This document shows positions 28,147 through 37,367 of a stretch of DNA of 64,000 nt, piece after piece. Each line of letters begins with the position of its first letter. Position 1 is the first letter of the stretch. This DNA comes from Commensalibacter melissae (lineage in GTDB: Bacteria > Pseudomonadota > Alphaproteobacteria > Acetobacterales > Acetobacteraceae). The stretch lies in NCBI RefSeq assembly GCF_003691365.1, contig NZ_CP033087.1:1440501-1504500 (forward strand), in the 5' to 3' direction. The notes under the pieces are model-generated. The model saw nothing but the letters and a program-made list of their open reading frames with translations, had not been told where the DNA came from and made no database searches. The position numbers and the translations under genes were made by a program.

Positions 28147-29460
28147 TCACTTTTGTATAAACTGCATTGCAATTTGAAATAGCCAATATTTGGCAATGAT
28201 AGGAATAACCAAAGAGGGTAAAAAAATCAGGCTCAATAAACATCCACCCTCTTTTGTAAAAATATTTCGAGAAAATAATTGAATATTATTTTTTTTAAAC
28301 AGAAAAAAGCCTCTTACAAAAAACAATAAAAACAAGCATGATCCCAACCAGGGAAACTGTGCAAACAAACTCGCAATCAAAATGGCACATGCAAAAAATA
28401 TGCCAAATGGCGGAAATGCAGATATGGCAATGATAAACCAACCTCTAGAATCCACAGCAAAAGGACTTTTTCGAAGAATATACCCTAACGGTGCATAAAT
28501 AACCAGAACAGTTATGAAAAGGCAAAAACCATATAAACCCTGAAATCCATTGGAAAAAACACCAGCCAATGCTGCCAAAATAGTGATCAAAAACGGGGAA
28601 TACAAAAAAGGATCATCATTTTCTTTTATAAGAATAATAATGAAACTGATCAACCCTAATATCATGAGAAATGATTGAGGGTTTTGATAAGATGAGATTT
28701 GAAATAATCTTATGAATAAGGAGAGAAAAGCAACTGGGATGATAAAAAAGACAATACTGCCAATTAAAGTGGGCAAATGATTGACAAAACGTAGAAAAGT
28801 AATGAATACGGGAAACAACCCGATCATTTGAACAATACTAAACGCCAGGATAAAACTGCCAAAACGGGGTAACAAGGGATAGGTTTGTCCAACAGATAAC
28901 TCAAGAATGAAAACACCCATCAAAGCCATTATCATAAAAAAAAGCATATAGCGGAAGTATTCCCAGGCCGCCTGTATCTGTTCTCCCCCACCATGAATAA
29001 AACAAGCCAAAAAAGACAGGAAAATCATGCTATGCAAACAAATCTGCGCTATAAAAAAATTATTAATAGCTACAGCCATCATGGCGGTACAGATAATTAA
29101 TTGATAGAGGCCGAGACTATAGGATAATTTTTTTTGCTTTCCAGATGAACTTAATTGGCCAGGAACCATGAATTTCAAAACTATTGATGCAATAATGCTA
29201 CCTATAGCGATCATAACCCTTAAAAAACTTGTTAACTCGTCATGTTTCCAAATAACGGAAAGATAAAAATCATCATGAATAAATGCCGATGCAACCGTAA
29301 TAAAAAAAAGGATTATTGTTACAATAAAATGACATCGGATTTTTGCACGCTGATGATGACAGGCATAAATTCCTATGATTCCTGCCACGGGCCAGAGAAC
29401 ACAACTCCAATACAAAATTTTTGCTAAATCACCATTTCCGAACACAGTCAACCTGTCCAA
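28147..29460 (-). CDS. NuoN/HyfF-like membrane subunit
   Basis: This 437-residue protein is almost wholly hydrophobic, with about 13-14 likely membrane segments, and lies where HyfF (an antiporter-type subunit related to NuoL/M/N) sits in hyf operons. Family resemblance is weak: the usual motif around transmembrane helices 7-8 with PSPVSALL is replaced by HLPTLIGSIVFF. The TTG at 29460 overlaps the preceding gene by 32 bases; a GTG at 29445 is another possible start. It probably anchors the complex in the inner membrane; a working ion channel is not assured. Confidence 0.7.
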   Translation of the reverse strand: MDRLTVFGNGDLAKILYWSCVLWPVAGIIGIYACHHQRAKIRCHFIVTIILFFITVASAFIHDDFYLSVIWKHDELTSFLRVMIAIGSIIASIVLKFMVPGQLSSSGKQKKLSYSLGLYQLIICTAMMAVAINNFFIAQICLHSMIFLSFLACFIHGGGEQIQAAWEYFRYMLFFMIMALMGVFILELSVGQTYPLLPRFGSFILAFSIVQMIGLFPVFITFLRFVNHLPTLIGSIVFFIIPVAFLSLFIRLFQISSYQNPQSFLMILGLISFIIILIKENDDPFLYSPFLITILAALAGVFSNGFQGLYGFCLFITVLVIYAPLGYILRKSPFAVDSRGWFIIAISAFPPFGIFFACAILIASLFAQFPWLGSCLFLLFFVRGFFLFKKNNIQLFSRNIFTKEGGCLLSLIFLPSLVIPIIAKYWLFQIAMQFIQK

Positions 29461-29980
29461 AACGTTGCATGATAAAAATAGAAGCTAGCAAAAACACAAC
29501 ATAAAAAGCAAAAAGAGTAAAAAATGCATAGAATTGACTATTCAATCCCACGACAAGGGTTAAAGCATTCAATACACATAGCATACCAGCAATTTGTCCT
29601 CCGATTGCTTGACTGCTCATGCTATAAAATACCCCAACCAAAATTATAGATAAAACTATTCCATATTCCAAGCGGAACAATGAAGGCGGCAATACATGGA
29701 CAACAAGGGAAACAGCAAGAATGGTCAAGAATAATCCTGTAAATAAGGTTTTCAAAGTATGCTGGAAATATTGTCCTTTCAAAATGACCGTAAAAAAAAT
29801 TGTCGCAGTGAAAAGCATAAAAAAACTCAATAACGTAATTTTACTGTTAAGTGCATTCTGCCAACCAGATAAAAGACAGCATCCCGTCAGTATAGAATGA
29901 ATAACTGCCTGTAACGAAGACGAGGAAATACCGCTTATCGTAATCAGTAATAGCAGACTCATAAAAAAGGCAAATACCAT
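29429..29980 (-). CDS. HyfE/NuoK-like membrane subunit
   Basis: The protein (183 residues from the ATG at 29980) has about six membrane segments. The segment GIVLSIILVGVFYSMSSQ followed by GGQIAGMLCVLNALTL aligns by eye with the NuoK-like half of HyfE, where the family usually has ENG; the glutamate is replaced (LNA). The ATG begins one base after the hyfC-like stop, preceded by GGCGGA; an upstream in-frame ATG at 30025 is possible. It belongs to the six-gene complex cluster. Confidence 0.72.
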   Translation of the reverse strand: MVFAFFMSLLLLITISGISSSSLQAVIHSILTGCCLLSGWQNALNSKITLLSFFMLFTATIFFTVILKGQYFQHTLKTLFTGLFLTILAVSLVVHVLPPSLFRLEYGIVLSIILVGVFYSMSSQAIGGQIAGMLCVLNALTLVVGLNSQFYAFFTLFAFYVVFLLASIFIMQRFGQVDCVRKW

Positions 29981-29981
29981 T

Positions 29982-30932
29982 CTATATTCCGCCCAAACCC
30001 GCAAAATAAATGACAACGGCCACAAAATTCAATACTGTTGCAATACCAATTTTGTAATAATCCTTGGACAAAAATAAAAAATTTCTCATTATAGAAATTA
30101 CAAGACATTCTATGACAATTTTACCACTCCATGCCAATAATCCAAAAAAAGCGGTTAACAACCAATATATCAAGGATTTTGTCTGTAAATCAAAGATGGC
30201 AATACTCTGAGGCCATATTAAAAACGCAATCAGGGATAACCAGATCAGAAACTGGAGACTAGAAATATAAAACAAGATTGCCTTCTCGTCTCCATCAAAC
30301 CCATCTTTCTCAATAAAATTCACAAAGTCCGGTATATCTAGAACAAGAAAAAATAGAGAACATGCACATATAAAAAGAGGACATAGAGCCAAATTTATCA
30401 AACTTGTGGAATTATGAAAAAAAAGGACAATATGCGAAAGCTCTGTACTTTTTGTATTTAAATGGCAAACCATAGCGATCAGTAAAATTGCAGGAATATA
30501 CATGAAGGTTTGGAACATAATCCGCTGCGATTTTTTGAAACATAACAGTGAGCAATCTTGAAAAACAAGAAAAAATATCAAAAAAGGCACAAATATTAAC
30601 AATATCGTAACAAAGATAAAATCGGAATTATTGTTAACCAGGATATTTGTTGAAAATATCGGAATAGATATTGCCACAGTTACTAATAATCCAATAATTA
30701 TTAAATAAATCAGGGTATTGACAGACAATATTTTTTTAAAAAGAAAATTTAAAATTCGTGAATATATAATTTTGATGTTTTGTAATACATATTGGAATGA
30801 TTCCAAAGGTTTTCCCTGAATTTTTCCATTCAACCTTTCCATAAACACCATAATTAAAGGTGCCATACCTAAAATCAATAATACATGAAATAGGATCATT
30901 AATAGGGACATCAACCAATACAGAAATATCAT
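29982..30932 (-). CDS. NuoH/HyfC-like membrane subunit
   Basis: This 316-residue membrane protein has about eight hydrophobic segments. Two features match the NuoH/HycD/HyfC family that connects the soluble arm to the membrane arm: an early basic loop after the first helix (MERLNGKIQGKPLESFQYVL) and an acidic loop with EKDGFDGDEKAILFY, which corresponds to the E-x-SG-x-x-A segment. Overall conservation is low. The ATG overlaps the stop of the preceding gene (ATGA), so the two are translationally coupled. Confidence 0.74.
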   Translation of the reverse strand: MIFLYWLMSLLMILFHVLLILGMAPLIMVFMERLNGKIQGKPLESFQYVLQNIKIIYSRILNFLFKKILSVNTLIYLIIIGLLVTVAISIPIFSTNILVNNNSDFIFVTILLIFVPFLIFFLVFQDCSLLCFKKSQRIMFQTFMYIPAILLIAMVCHLNTKSTELSHIVLFFHNSTSLINLALCPLFICACSLFFLVLDIPDFVNFIEKDGFDGDEKAILFYISSLQFLIWLSLIAFLIWPQSIAIFDLQTKSLIYWLLTAFFGLLAWSGKIVIECLVISIMRNFLFLSKDYYKIGIATVLNFVAVVIYFAGLGGI

Positions 30933-32815
30933 CTAGCAAAAAATCCTATTAATAACAAAGAGATAATAATTATAGATATAAAGACTTTCTGCTCATTTTC
31001 CCAAATCAATAAATTAAAATAATTTCTATAATTAGAAAAGCAACGATAAAATTTTACACTTTCTACATATCCTTTACGTTTTATAACCAAATATTTTTTA
31101 AAAAGTAAAATATCAGCCAATGTATAGATGAATGTTTTTTCACCAAAACCAAAACTGGTTTTATCAACATGACCCTCATAGACACCCTGTTCTAAAACAA
31201 CATATTTTTTTGTTTGATTTATCAACGCTTTAAATTTAATTTTCTCTTTCACAAGATAAAATAAACCCGCCAAGATTAATAAATATATCATTGGAAAAAC
31301 AGGGACAAACGAAAATTGCAATTCATCATTTTTGAATGCAAACCAGTATAATTTTTCCGTGTGAATTAGATTTTTTTTTATTGGATAGATTAGAAACGAT
31401 ATTATTCCCGGGCAAAAGGACAAAAGAAATAGACCGGATAAATAAATCCTGATCCCTTTTCCGTTTTTTTGTAAAAAATTAAATGATAATTTTGACGATA
31501 GATTAAATTGATGCCGATTTTTTTTATAAAGATTTATAAGTAAATTAATCCAACCCAGAACCAAAAAAATAAAAATAACAGAATTACATCCTATAAAAAA
31601 TAATGCAAATATCATATTAAATAAATAATGACTGAATATGACATTCATGCCTAGTTGCAAATTCCCCCATAACAGCGTAAATCCGGGAAATGGAGGAAAA
31701 CCAGATAACAACAGTGCGAGGCAAAAAAAGGTACAAATTGAAAGTGCCGTATTGATTTGTCTTTTCAAAAAAGATGTTAATAGAAAAGCCAGTGCAAATC
31801 CTAAATTCTGAATTAGTAATCCAAAGAAAAGAAAATCATACGTCAAAGACAGTATGGCTAATTTTTGAAAATGAATTGAAAATAAAAGGATGCAAACAAG
31901 CTCAAGCCATAATGCATTGTTCAAAGAATATAAATATCGTAACCGATCGTATACAGTTACACTTTTTAAACTGGACCAACCCAAACGCAATGCGGATGTT
32001 AAGCCTAGAAATCCAGTAAATAAAATCAAGATAAGGGAAAATTTGTAATCATTAACACTGATGATAAATCTTAATAATGCATAAAATCCAATCATGCTTT
32101 TTAAACAAATCAAATAGAAAGAAATATCACCAATTCTATTAAGTTTCTCATCAGATTTTTCGTTATGAAAAAAATCAAATAATCCAAGCAGAAAACATAT
32201 AGGCAAAAGTGATAAAAAAAACAGACAATCTATATTATTGGATTGCATAATCCTAGAAAAATCAATATCTCTTGGACTAAACTGGTTATCACTCATAACA
32301 GGTAAAAAACTCATGACCCCCAACAAACATGCAAAAGCAATCCAATAAACCAAATTTTTCTTCTGATCTGCCTGATAAATAATCAATAAAACCAATGATA
32401 AAAGAAAAATCAGAAAAAAGAAATTTCCTGCAACAAAAAAGGATATGGCGATAATATTTAAAAAGAGAAAATAACAATTTTTAGACAACAACGGTTGATA
32501 ATATAAGAATAAAAAGGCAGTCGTAAACAACAACAAAAGGAAAAAACAAGATAGCCCATCTAAATAGAAACTGATTTTATATACGTCACTTAGAATAAAA
32601 GGATAAAATGATAATGGATCAGAATGAAATACCAGTGCAAGAAAGGCAAGAAAAGCCCCAGTGATAGATCCATAAAGTGGAAAACTAAAAAATAACTTAG
32701 GAAAGTAATATCTTTCAGATTTTATAAACCCAACGTTAACAAGATAGAGCATACTTGTTTGATAAAACAATAAAACGATTCCTAATATGATCAAACACAA
32801 AATTAATGTTGACAG
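30929..32815 (-). CDS. HyfB/NuoL-like antiporter-type membrane subunit, uncertain start
   Basis: About 628 residues with roughly 15 membrane segments, in the position of HyfB, the antiporter-like subunit. A lysine remains in CLKSMIGFYALLR (helix 7 region) and in LGWSSLKSV, but the usual WE of helix 5 is missing (FFLIFLLSLVLLIIYQ) and the AHPxAPSPVSALM segment is lost. A TTG at 32800 has no nearby ribosome-binding site; a CTG at 32815 lies seven bases after AGGGG, so translation may begin there. It is the first gene of the complex cluster, about 80 bases after holC, and is especially AT-rich. Confidence 0.68.
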   Translation of the reverse strand: MSTLILCLIILGIVLLFYQTSMLYLVNVGFIKSERYYFPKLFFSFPLYGSITGAFLAFLALVFHSDPLSFYPFILSDVYKISFYLDGLSCFFLLLLFTTAFLFLYYQPLLSKNCYFLFLNIIAISFFVAGNFFFLIFLLSLVLLIIYQADQKKNLVYWIAFACLLGVMSFLPVMSDNQFSPRDIDFSRIMQSNNIDCLFFLSLLPICFLLGLFDFFHNEKSDEKLNRIGDISFYLICLKSMIGFYALLRFIISVNDYKFSLILILFTGFLGLTSALRLGWSSLKSVTVYDRLRYLYSLNNALWLELVCILLFSIHFQKLAILSLTYDFLFFGLLIQNLGFALAFLLTSFLKRQINTALSICTFFCLALLLSGFPPFPGFTLLWGNLQLGMNVIFSHYLFNMIFALFFIGCNSVIFIFLVLGWINLLINLYKKNRHQFNLSSKLSFNFLQKNGKGIRIYLSGLFLLSFCPGIISFLIYPIKKNLIHTEKLYWFAFKNDELQFSFVPVFPMIYLLILAGLFYLVKEKIKFKALINQTKKYVVLEQGVYEGHVDKTSFGFGEKTFIYTLADILLFKKYLVIKRKGYVESVKFYRCFSNYRNYFNLLIWENEQKVFISIIIISLLLIGFFAR

Positions 32816-32896
32816 AATTTTACCCCTAAAAACTCATAGTAATTTCAAATAATATGATTTTACGAATAATATTTCATAATCGCTTGATCAACTGTA

Positions 32897-33352
32897 TCAA
32901 CCTTTTTCCCACCCTTTTTCTGTTTGTTTCCAATAAGTCAAATCATGCCCAGCCTTTTTCAGTTTACGCCACCGTTCACGAGCCGCCAATACAAACTGTT
33001 CCTCTTTTCCATCAAATAAATCGAACACCCGTTCAAATTGACTGATATCATTGACTGATTGACCATGAACAACAAACAGATAGGCTGCCAGGTTTGGATT
33101 TTCCTCAAAAGTCGTCAACCAAATTGGTTGCCATTCAGGATATTCATCCCGATATTCTTTTGCATGACAACCATGTGGTAACCAAATAGGGTCTATAATA
33201 TTCCATAAAATCTCTGTCAGTTTTTTCAACTGTTCATCATCCTTGCATAGAACAATCCCTTTTTGTTTTTGTTGTCTTGTGCGTATCAGCAAAGAGGGAA
33301 GCGCCTGCTCCATACTTGTTCGGGTCAAATGATAAAAACCAACAGAGGTCAT
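32897..33352 (-). CDS. holC: DNA polymerase III chi subunit
   Basis: The 151-residue protein starts VGFYHLTRTSMEQALPSLL and keeps PIWLTTFEENPN and the acidic/aromatic segment FERVFDLFDG of HolC. Chi links the clamp loader to single-stranded DNA-binding protein in the replisome. It follows pepA by nine bases, the pepA-holC order known from E. coli and other proteobacteria. The hyf-like cluster continues on the same strand. Confidence 0.93.
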   Translation of the reverse strand: MTSVGFYHLTRTSMEQALPSLLIRTRQQKQKGIVLCKDDEQLKKLTEILWNIIDPIWLPHGCHAKEYRDEYPEWQPIWLTTFEENPNLAAYLFVVHGQSVNDISQFERVFDLFDGKEEQFVLAARERWRKLKKAGHDLTYWKQTEKGWEKG

Positions 33353-33361
33353 CGAATTCCC

Positions 33362-34840
33362 TTATTTTTCGTAATAAGTTTCAACAAAATGGTTTAACAG
33401 ATTTACACCGAAAGCTGTCGCCCCTTTTGGACCGCAATAATTGGGTTTTGCCGTGTAGGCTGTTCCGGCGATATCCAAATGAGCCCATGGAGTATCATTA
33501 ACGAATCGTTTTAAAAATTGTGCGGCGGTAATGGATCCTCCATCACGCCCACCAATATTTTTCATATCCGCAAAGTCAGAATTGATCGCTTTATCATAAG
33601 CATCGCCCATTGGCATACGCCATAATTTTTCTCCGGAATCATGACCGGTTGTCGACAATTTACCTGCCAGTTCATCATCATTTGAAAAAAGACCGGCATA
33701 TTCATATCCAAGTGCAACAACCATGGCTCCGGTTAATGTTGCAAGATTGACCATGAAACGCGGTTTGAAACGATCCTGCGTATACCAAAGTAAATCTGCC
33801 AGTACCAATCGTCCCTCTGCATCCGTGTTCAAAACCTCGATTGTCTGTCCAGAGGCACTGCGAACTATATCTCCGGGGCGTTGCGCATGACCAGATACCA
33901 TGTTTTCAACCAAACCTACAACACCAATGACATTCACCTTGGCTTTACGCTTGGCCAGAACAGACATCAATCCTGTTACAGTCGCGGCGCCAGCCATATC
34001 CATTTTCATGTCTTCCATGCCATTCGCTGGTTTTAAGGAAATCCCTCCGGAATCGAAAGTGACACCCTTTCCAAGAAAGGCGAGAGGCGGATCTTTATCA
34101 TCAGGATTTCCATTCCATTGCATTACAACCGTATAAGGTTCGTTATTACTACCTTGAGCCACACCCAGAAGGGCACCAAAACCTAATTCTTGCATTTTCT
34201 CTTTATTGATAACTTCAACCATAAGGCCCAATGATTCAAGCTTTTTGATACGATTTACAAATTCGGCAGGGTTTAACTGATTAGCGGGTTCATTAACAAG
34301 ATCCCTGGTCAAATAGACCCCGTCAGCCACCGCAGACAAGTCAGTCCATTGTTTTTGCGCCCCTTCATAGTCAGAAGCCATAATTTTTATCGCTTTTAAT
34401 TGCCTGAATTCATCTTTTTTACTTTTATCAAGGCAATATTTTTTAAATTCATAATTTTTCAAAACGGCGCCTAGAACAAGATACCCCGCATATTCCGTGA
34501 AATCCCAATCCGCCATAATATGAAAAGATTCCACTTTCCTTTGCAAGGCCTGAAGCGCAATTCCACCTGCTTCTTTGGCTTTACTGACGGAAAACTTATC
34601 CTTCATTCCCAGACCAACGACCAAGATATAATCATGATTTTCATCAGGAGAAACAAGTTTGCAAACCTGTCCAAACTTACCCGTGTAATTATCTGCCTTC
34701 ATCGCCCGATCCAGGGCATTATGAATAATCTTATTAATAACCTTTACAGAATCACCACCCTCATCATTCTCAAACGAGAATAACACAATATTACCTTTTT
34801 CTGGTTTATGCAGGTTCGTAAACTGAATATCGAGTGTCAC
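33362..34840 (-). CDS. pepA: Leucyl aminopeptidase (M17)
   Basis: The 492-residue protein has an N-terminal macro-like domain and a C-terminal catalytic domain with FLGKGVTFDSGGISLKP and NTDAEGRLVLAD, which supply the two-metal site and the catalytic lysine and arginine. It removes N-terminal residues from peptides in the cytoplasm. The start is a GTG at 34840 preceded by AGGGGAG. It is divergent from cysQ and heads the unit pepA-holC, perhaps continuing into the membrane complex genes. Confidence 0.96.
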   Translation of the reverse strand: MTLDIQFTNLHKPEKGNIVLFSFENDEGGDSVKVINKIIHNALDRAMKADNYTGKFGQVCKLVSPDENHDYILVVGLGMKDKFSVSKAKEAGGIALQALQRKVESFHIMADWDFTEYAGYLVLGAVLKNYEFKKYCLDKSKKDEFRQLKAIKIMASDYEGAQKQWTDLSAVADGVYLTRDLVNEPANQLNPAEFVNRIKKLESLGLMVEVINKEKMQELGFGALLGVAQGSNNEPYTVVMQWNGNPDDKDPPLAFLGKGVTFDSGGISLKPANGMEDMKMDMAGAATVTGLMSVLAKRKAKVNVIGVVGLVENMVSGHAQRPGDIVRSASGQTIEVLNTDAEGRLVLADLLWYTQDRFKPRFMVNLATLTGAMVVALGYEYAGLFSNDDELAGKLSTTGHDSGEKLWRMPMGDAYDKAINSDFADMKNIGGRDGGSITAAQFLKRFVNDTPWAHLDIAGTAYTAKPNYCGPKGATAFGVNLLNHFVETYYEK

Positions 34841-35036
34841 GAAATTATCTCCCCTAAAATAAAGTTACTATATTCTATTCAAATTTATCATTGATCGTAG
34901 TATTTATGACTATAAATTACGTCCATTTTTTGAAAAAAAGATACCGAAAATCAATCTGTCACTGATTTTAAAGTATTTTTCTCAGCTTTCTGCCTATCTT
35001 ATCAGATCAATTGACCCTAGTGTTGGATTTTATTTA

Positions 35037-35840
35037 ATGACCCATTTTTCTGATACAGAACTTGTATCGAGAGTTATCTCCATTGCTCAACAGGCTGCTG
35101 ACGAGATCAATTCTATTCGTAAAACGAATTTTGACATAAAAATCAAAGACGATTCAAGCCCTGTTACCGAGGCTGATAAAGCTTCAGAAGTAATAATTAT
35201 TCAGGGGCTGAAAAAATATACTCCCTCTATTCCCGTTATCGCTGAAGAGGAAATAGCTTCAGGGATACAAATTCCGGTAAAATCCGAATTCTGGTTGGTT
35301 GATCCCCTGGATGGAACAAAAGGCTTCATTCAACATAGTGACAATTTCACGATTAATATCGGTCTGATAAGGGATCATAAACCTGTTCTGGGTGTTGTGG
35401 CCTGTCCCGCTTATCACGAATATTTTTTTGGTGTTGTGAATAAAGGGGCTTGGAAAATTGATAAAACTGGCCGAATTATACCCATTCATGTTCTTTCCCC
35501 ACCCAATCAACAGTTTCGTGTTCTTTTTTCACCTCGATGCATAAAAAATCCATCCTTTGAAAAATTTTTGAAATTATTTAACACTTCATCTGTTAAACGT
35601 TTTGGTTCAACCTTAAAAATCCTGCGCATTGCAGAGGGAAAGGCAGATTTACACCCTCGTTTCAGTCCAACCATGGAATGGGACACCGCTGCACCTCAGG
35701 CAATTCTCGAGGCTGCAGGTGGAATTATTTACGATTTCAATAATCAGCCATTGCAATATGGTAAAAAAAATTGGAGAAATCATAATTTCTACTGTTCAAG
35801 CATACCGATTGATTCTTATTTAAAAAATACAGACTTTTAA
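35037..35840 (+). CDS. cysQ: 3'(2'),5'-bisphosphate nucleotidase CysQ
   Basis: This 267-residue inositol-monophosphatase-fold enzyme has SPVTEADKASE, AEEE and WLVDPLDGTKGF, then FGSTLKILRIAEGKAD and WDTAAPQAILEAAGG. The DPLDGTKGF form, with Lys in place of the usual Thr/Ser, is typical of CysQ rather than SuhB. It hydrolyses 3'-phosphoadenosine 5'-phosphate from sulfate assimilation. It begins the plus-strand run cysQ-tsaC-hypothetical-FAD dehydrogenase. Confidence 0.9.
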   Translation: MTHFSDTELVSRVISIAQQAADEINSIRKTNFDIKIKDDSSPVTEADKASEVIIIQGLKKYTPSIPVIAEEEIASGIQIPVKSEFWLVDPLDGTKGFIQHSDNFTINIGLIRDHKPVLGVVACPAYHEYFFGVVNKGAWKIDKTGRIIPIHVLSPPNQQFRVLFSPRCIKNPSFEKFLKLFNTSSVKRFGSTLKILRIAEGKADLHPRFSPTMEWDTAAPQAILEAAGGIIYDFNNQPLQYGKKNWRNHNFYCSSIPIDSYLKNTDF

Positions 35841-35845
35841 TTTCA

Positions 35846-36811
35846 ATGACACTTTTACTTACCAACACGCCATTCAATATCCACAAAGCCGCCTCGATTT
35901 TACATAATGGCGGATTGGTTTCCTTTGGAACCGAAACAGTTTACGGATTGGGCGCCGATGCCACCAATAACCACGCTATCGCAAAAATTTATCAAGCAAA
36001 AGGACGTCCAAATTTTAATCCGCTTATTATCCATTTTGCACAACTTGAGCATGTTTTCCAATTTGTTGAAAAGAATGATCTGGCATATGAATTGGGTCTT
36101 AAATTTTGGCCTGGTCCATTAACTCTTATTTTAAACAAACAAAAAAACACACAAATCAGCCAAGCTGCAACAGCTCATCTGTCAACAATGGCCGTCCGTA
36201 TTCCAAATTCGTTAACAGCCCGTCAGCTTATTGAATACAGTCAAAAGCCGATTGCCGCACCTTCCGCCAATGTTTCGGGCCACGTCAGTCCTACAACAGC
36301 TCAACATGTCTATCAGGAACTTAATGGAAAAATCGATGCTGTTTTTGATTCTGGTCCGTGTCAAATTGGTGTCGAAAGTACAATTTTGGATGTAAGCGAT
36401 GATTATCCCAAATTACTTCGACCTGGCGGAATTTCTGCTGAATCTCTGAGTTCCATTTGCGGACCGCTATCTTTTAAAGATTCTGTAGAAACAAAAATCA
36501 CCGCACCCGGGCAATTAAGTTCGCATTATGCACCTTCTTTAACGGTTCGTCTGAATTGCACACATGTTTTGGCAAATGAAGCATTGCTTGCCTTCGGTAA
36601 AACCACCTTACAGGCCCCTCTTTCGGTTAACCTAAGTCCGACTTCAAATCTTGAAGAAGCTGCGAGGAATTTATTTGCAAATTTGAGATTTCTTGATACA
36701 GAAGGGAAAAAACTCGGATTGCAAAAAATTGCCGTTATGCCTATTCCCGATTATGGCATCGGTCGGGCTATTTGTGATAGACTTCAACGTGCTGCCGCAC
36801 CTAGACCATAG
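35846..36811 (+). CDS. L-threonylcarbamoyladenylate synthase (Sua5/YwlC type)
   Basis: The 321-residue protein has a YrdC/TsaC domain (about 12-195) with SFGTETVYGLGADA, KIYQAKGRP and AVRIPNSLTA plus APSANVSGHVSPTTA, followed by a C-terminal Sua5 domain that starts with APGQLSSHYAP. It makes threonylcarbamoyl-AMP for the t6A37 modification of ANN-reading tRNAs, with TsaB, TsaD and TsaE encoded elsewhere. Five bases separate it from cysQ. Confidence 0.93.
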   Translation: MTLLLTNTPFNIHKAASILHNGGLVSFGTETVYGLGADATNNHAIAKIYQAKGRPNFNPLIIHFAQLEHVFQFVEKNDLAYELGLKFWPGPLTLILNKQKNTQISQAATAHLSTMAVRIPNSLTARQLIEYSQKPIAAPSANVSGHVSPTTAQHVYQELNGKIDAVFDSGPCQIGVESTILDVSDDYPKLLRPGGISAESLSSICGPLSFKDSVETKITAPGQLSSHYAPSLTVRLNCTHVLANEALLAFGKTTLQAPLSVNLSPTSNLEEAARNLFANLRFLDTEGKKLGLQKIAVMPIPDYGIGRAICDRLQRAAAPRP

Positions 36812-36819
36812 TTGGAATC

Positions 36820-37356
36820 ATGACCGAAAACATTGATAAAAAAGAGCTGAAAATACTGGCCGATATCCTGGCTTTGGTTCTTGAAAATGAACCAGGTCAA
36901 TCAGCAAATGCCCTTGAAACCCTGAAAAAAAGGGCAAAAAAGAATATGGTTACTGGTGGAGCAATAAAAAACATTTTTTATTCCATTGCGGAAAATCCAC
37001 CAAAACCTGAAACAAAACCATCATCCCGCAGTCGTAAAAGCACTACTAACAATGCTGATCTTATCAAAGCACGATCACAGATTACCAGCCTTACTCAAGA
37101 TATTAATCGATTGGATACTGTCATTCGCAGCTTACGGGTTCAAAACGAATCATTACGTTCCGAATTATTGTTGACGCAACAATCACGGGCAGAAATCCAA
37201 TCAGTACTTTATAGTAATCAGGCCAAAGAACCCTTTAAAAAAATTCTTGGCATCATTTTTTTCATTTGTGGTTTATTAATTGGCATTGCCACTACCGCTA
37301 TTTATCACTCTGTTTCTTCAACACCCCCTCCAAATAATTCAATTTATTTAAATTAA
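36820..37356 (+). CDS. Unknown protein with coiled coil and C-terminal membrane anchor
   Basis: I do not recognise this 178-residue protein. Residues 1-55 look helical and charged, 60-80 are a Pro/Ser/Lys-rich linker, 82-135 form a likely coiled coil, and 142-163 are one membrane segment followed by a short polar tail. It has no signal peptide, so the coiled coil should face the cytoplasm. Eight bases separate it from the preceding gene and eleven from the next, so it is part of that operon. A bacterial scaffold-like role is possible but unsupported. Confidence 0.7.
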   Translation: MTENIDKKELKILADILALVLENEPGQSANALETLKKRAKKNMVTGGAIKNIFYSIAENPPKPETKPSSRSRKSTTNNADLIKARSQITSLTQDINRLDTVIRSLRVQNESLRSELLLTQQSRAEIQSVLYSNQAKEPFKKILGIIFFICGLLIGIATTAIYHSVSSTPPPNNSIYLN

Positions 37357-37367
37357 TGTGAGTTTTT

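Noticed and set aside
25963-32815. Active [NiFe] hydrogenase or formate hydrogenlyase
   Set aside because: All four nickel-ligand cysteines of the large subunit are replaced and no ferredoxin or maturation genes are seen.
25963-32815. NADH dehydrogenase (nuo) operon
   Set aside because: NuoC and NuoD are fused, NuoE, F, G, I, A and J are missing, and the order is that of hyf-like clusters.
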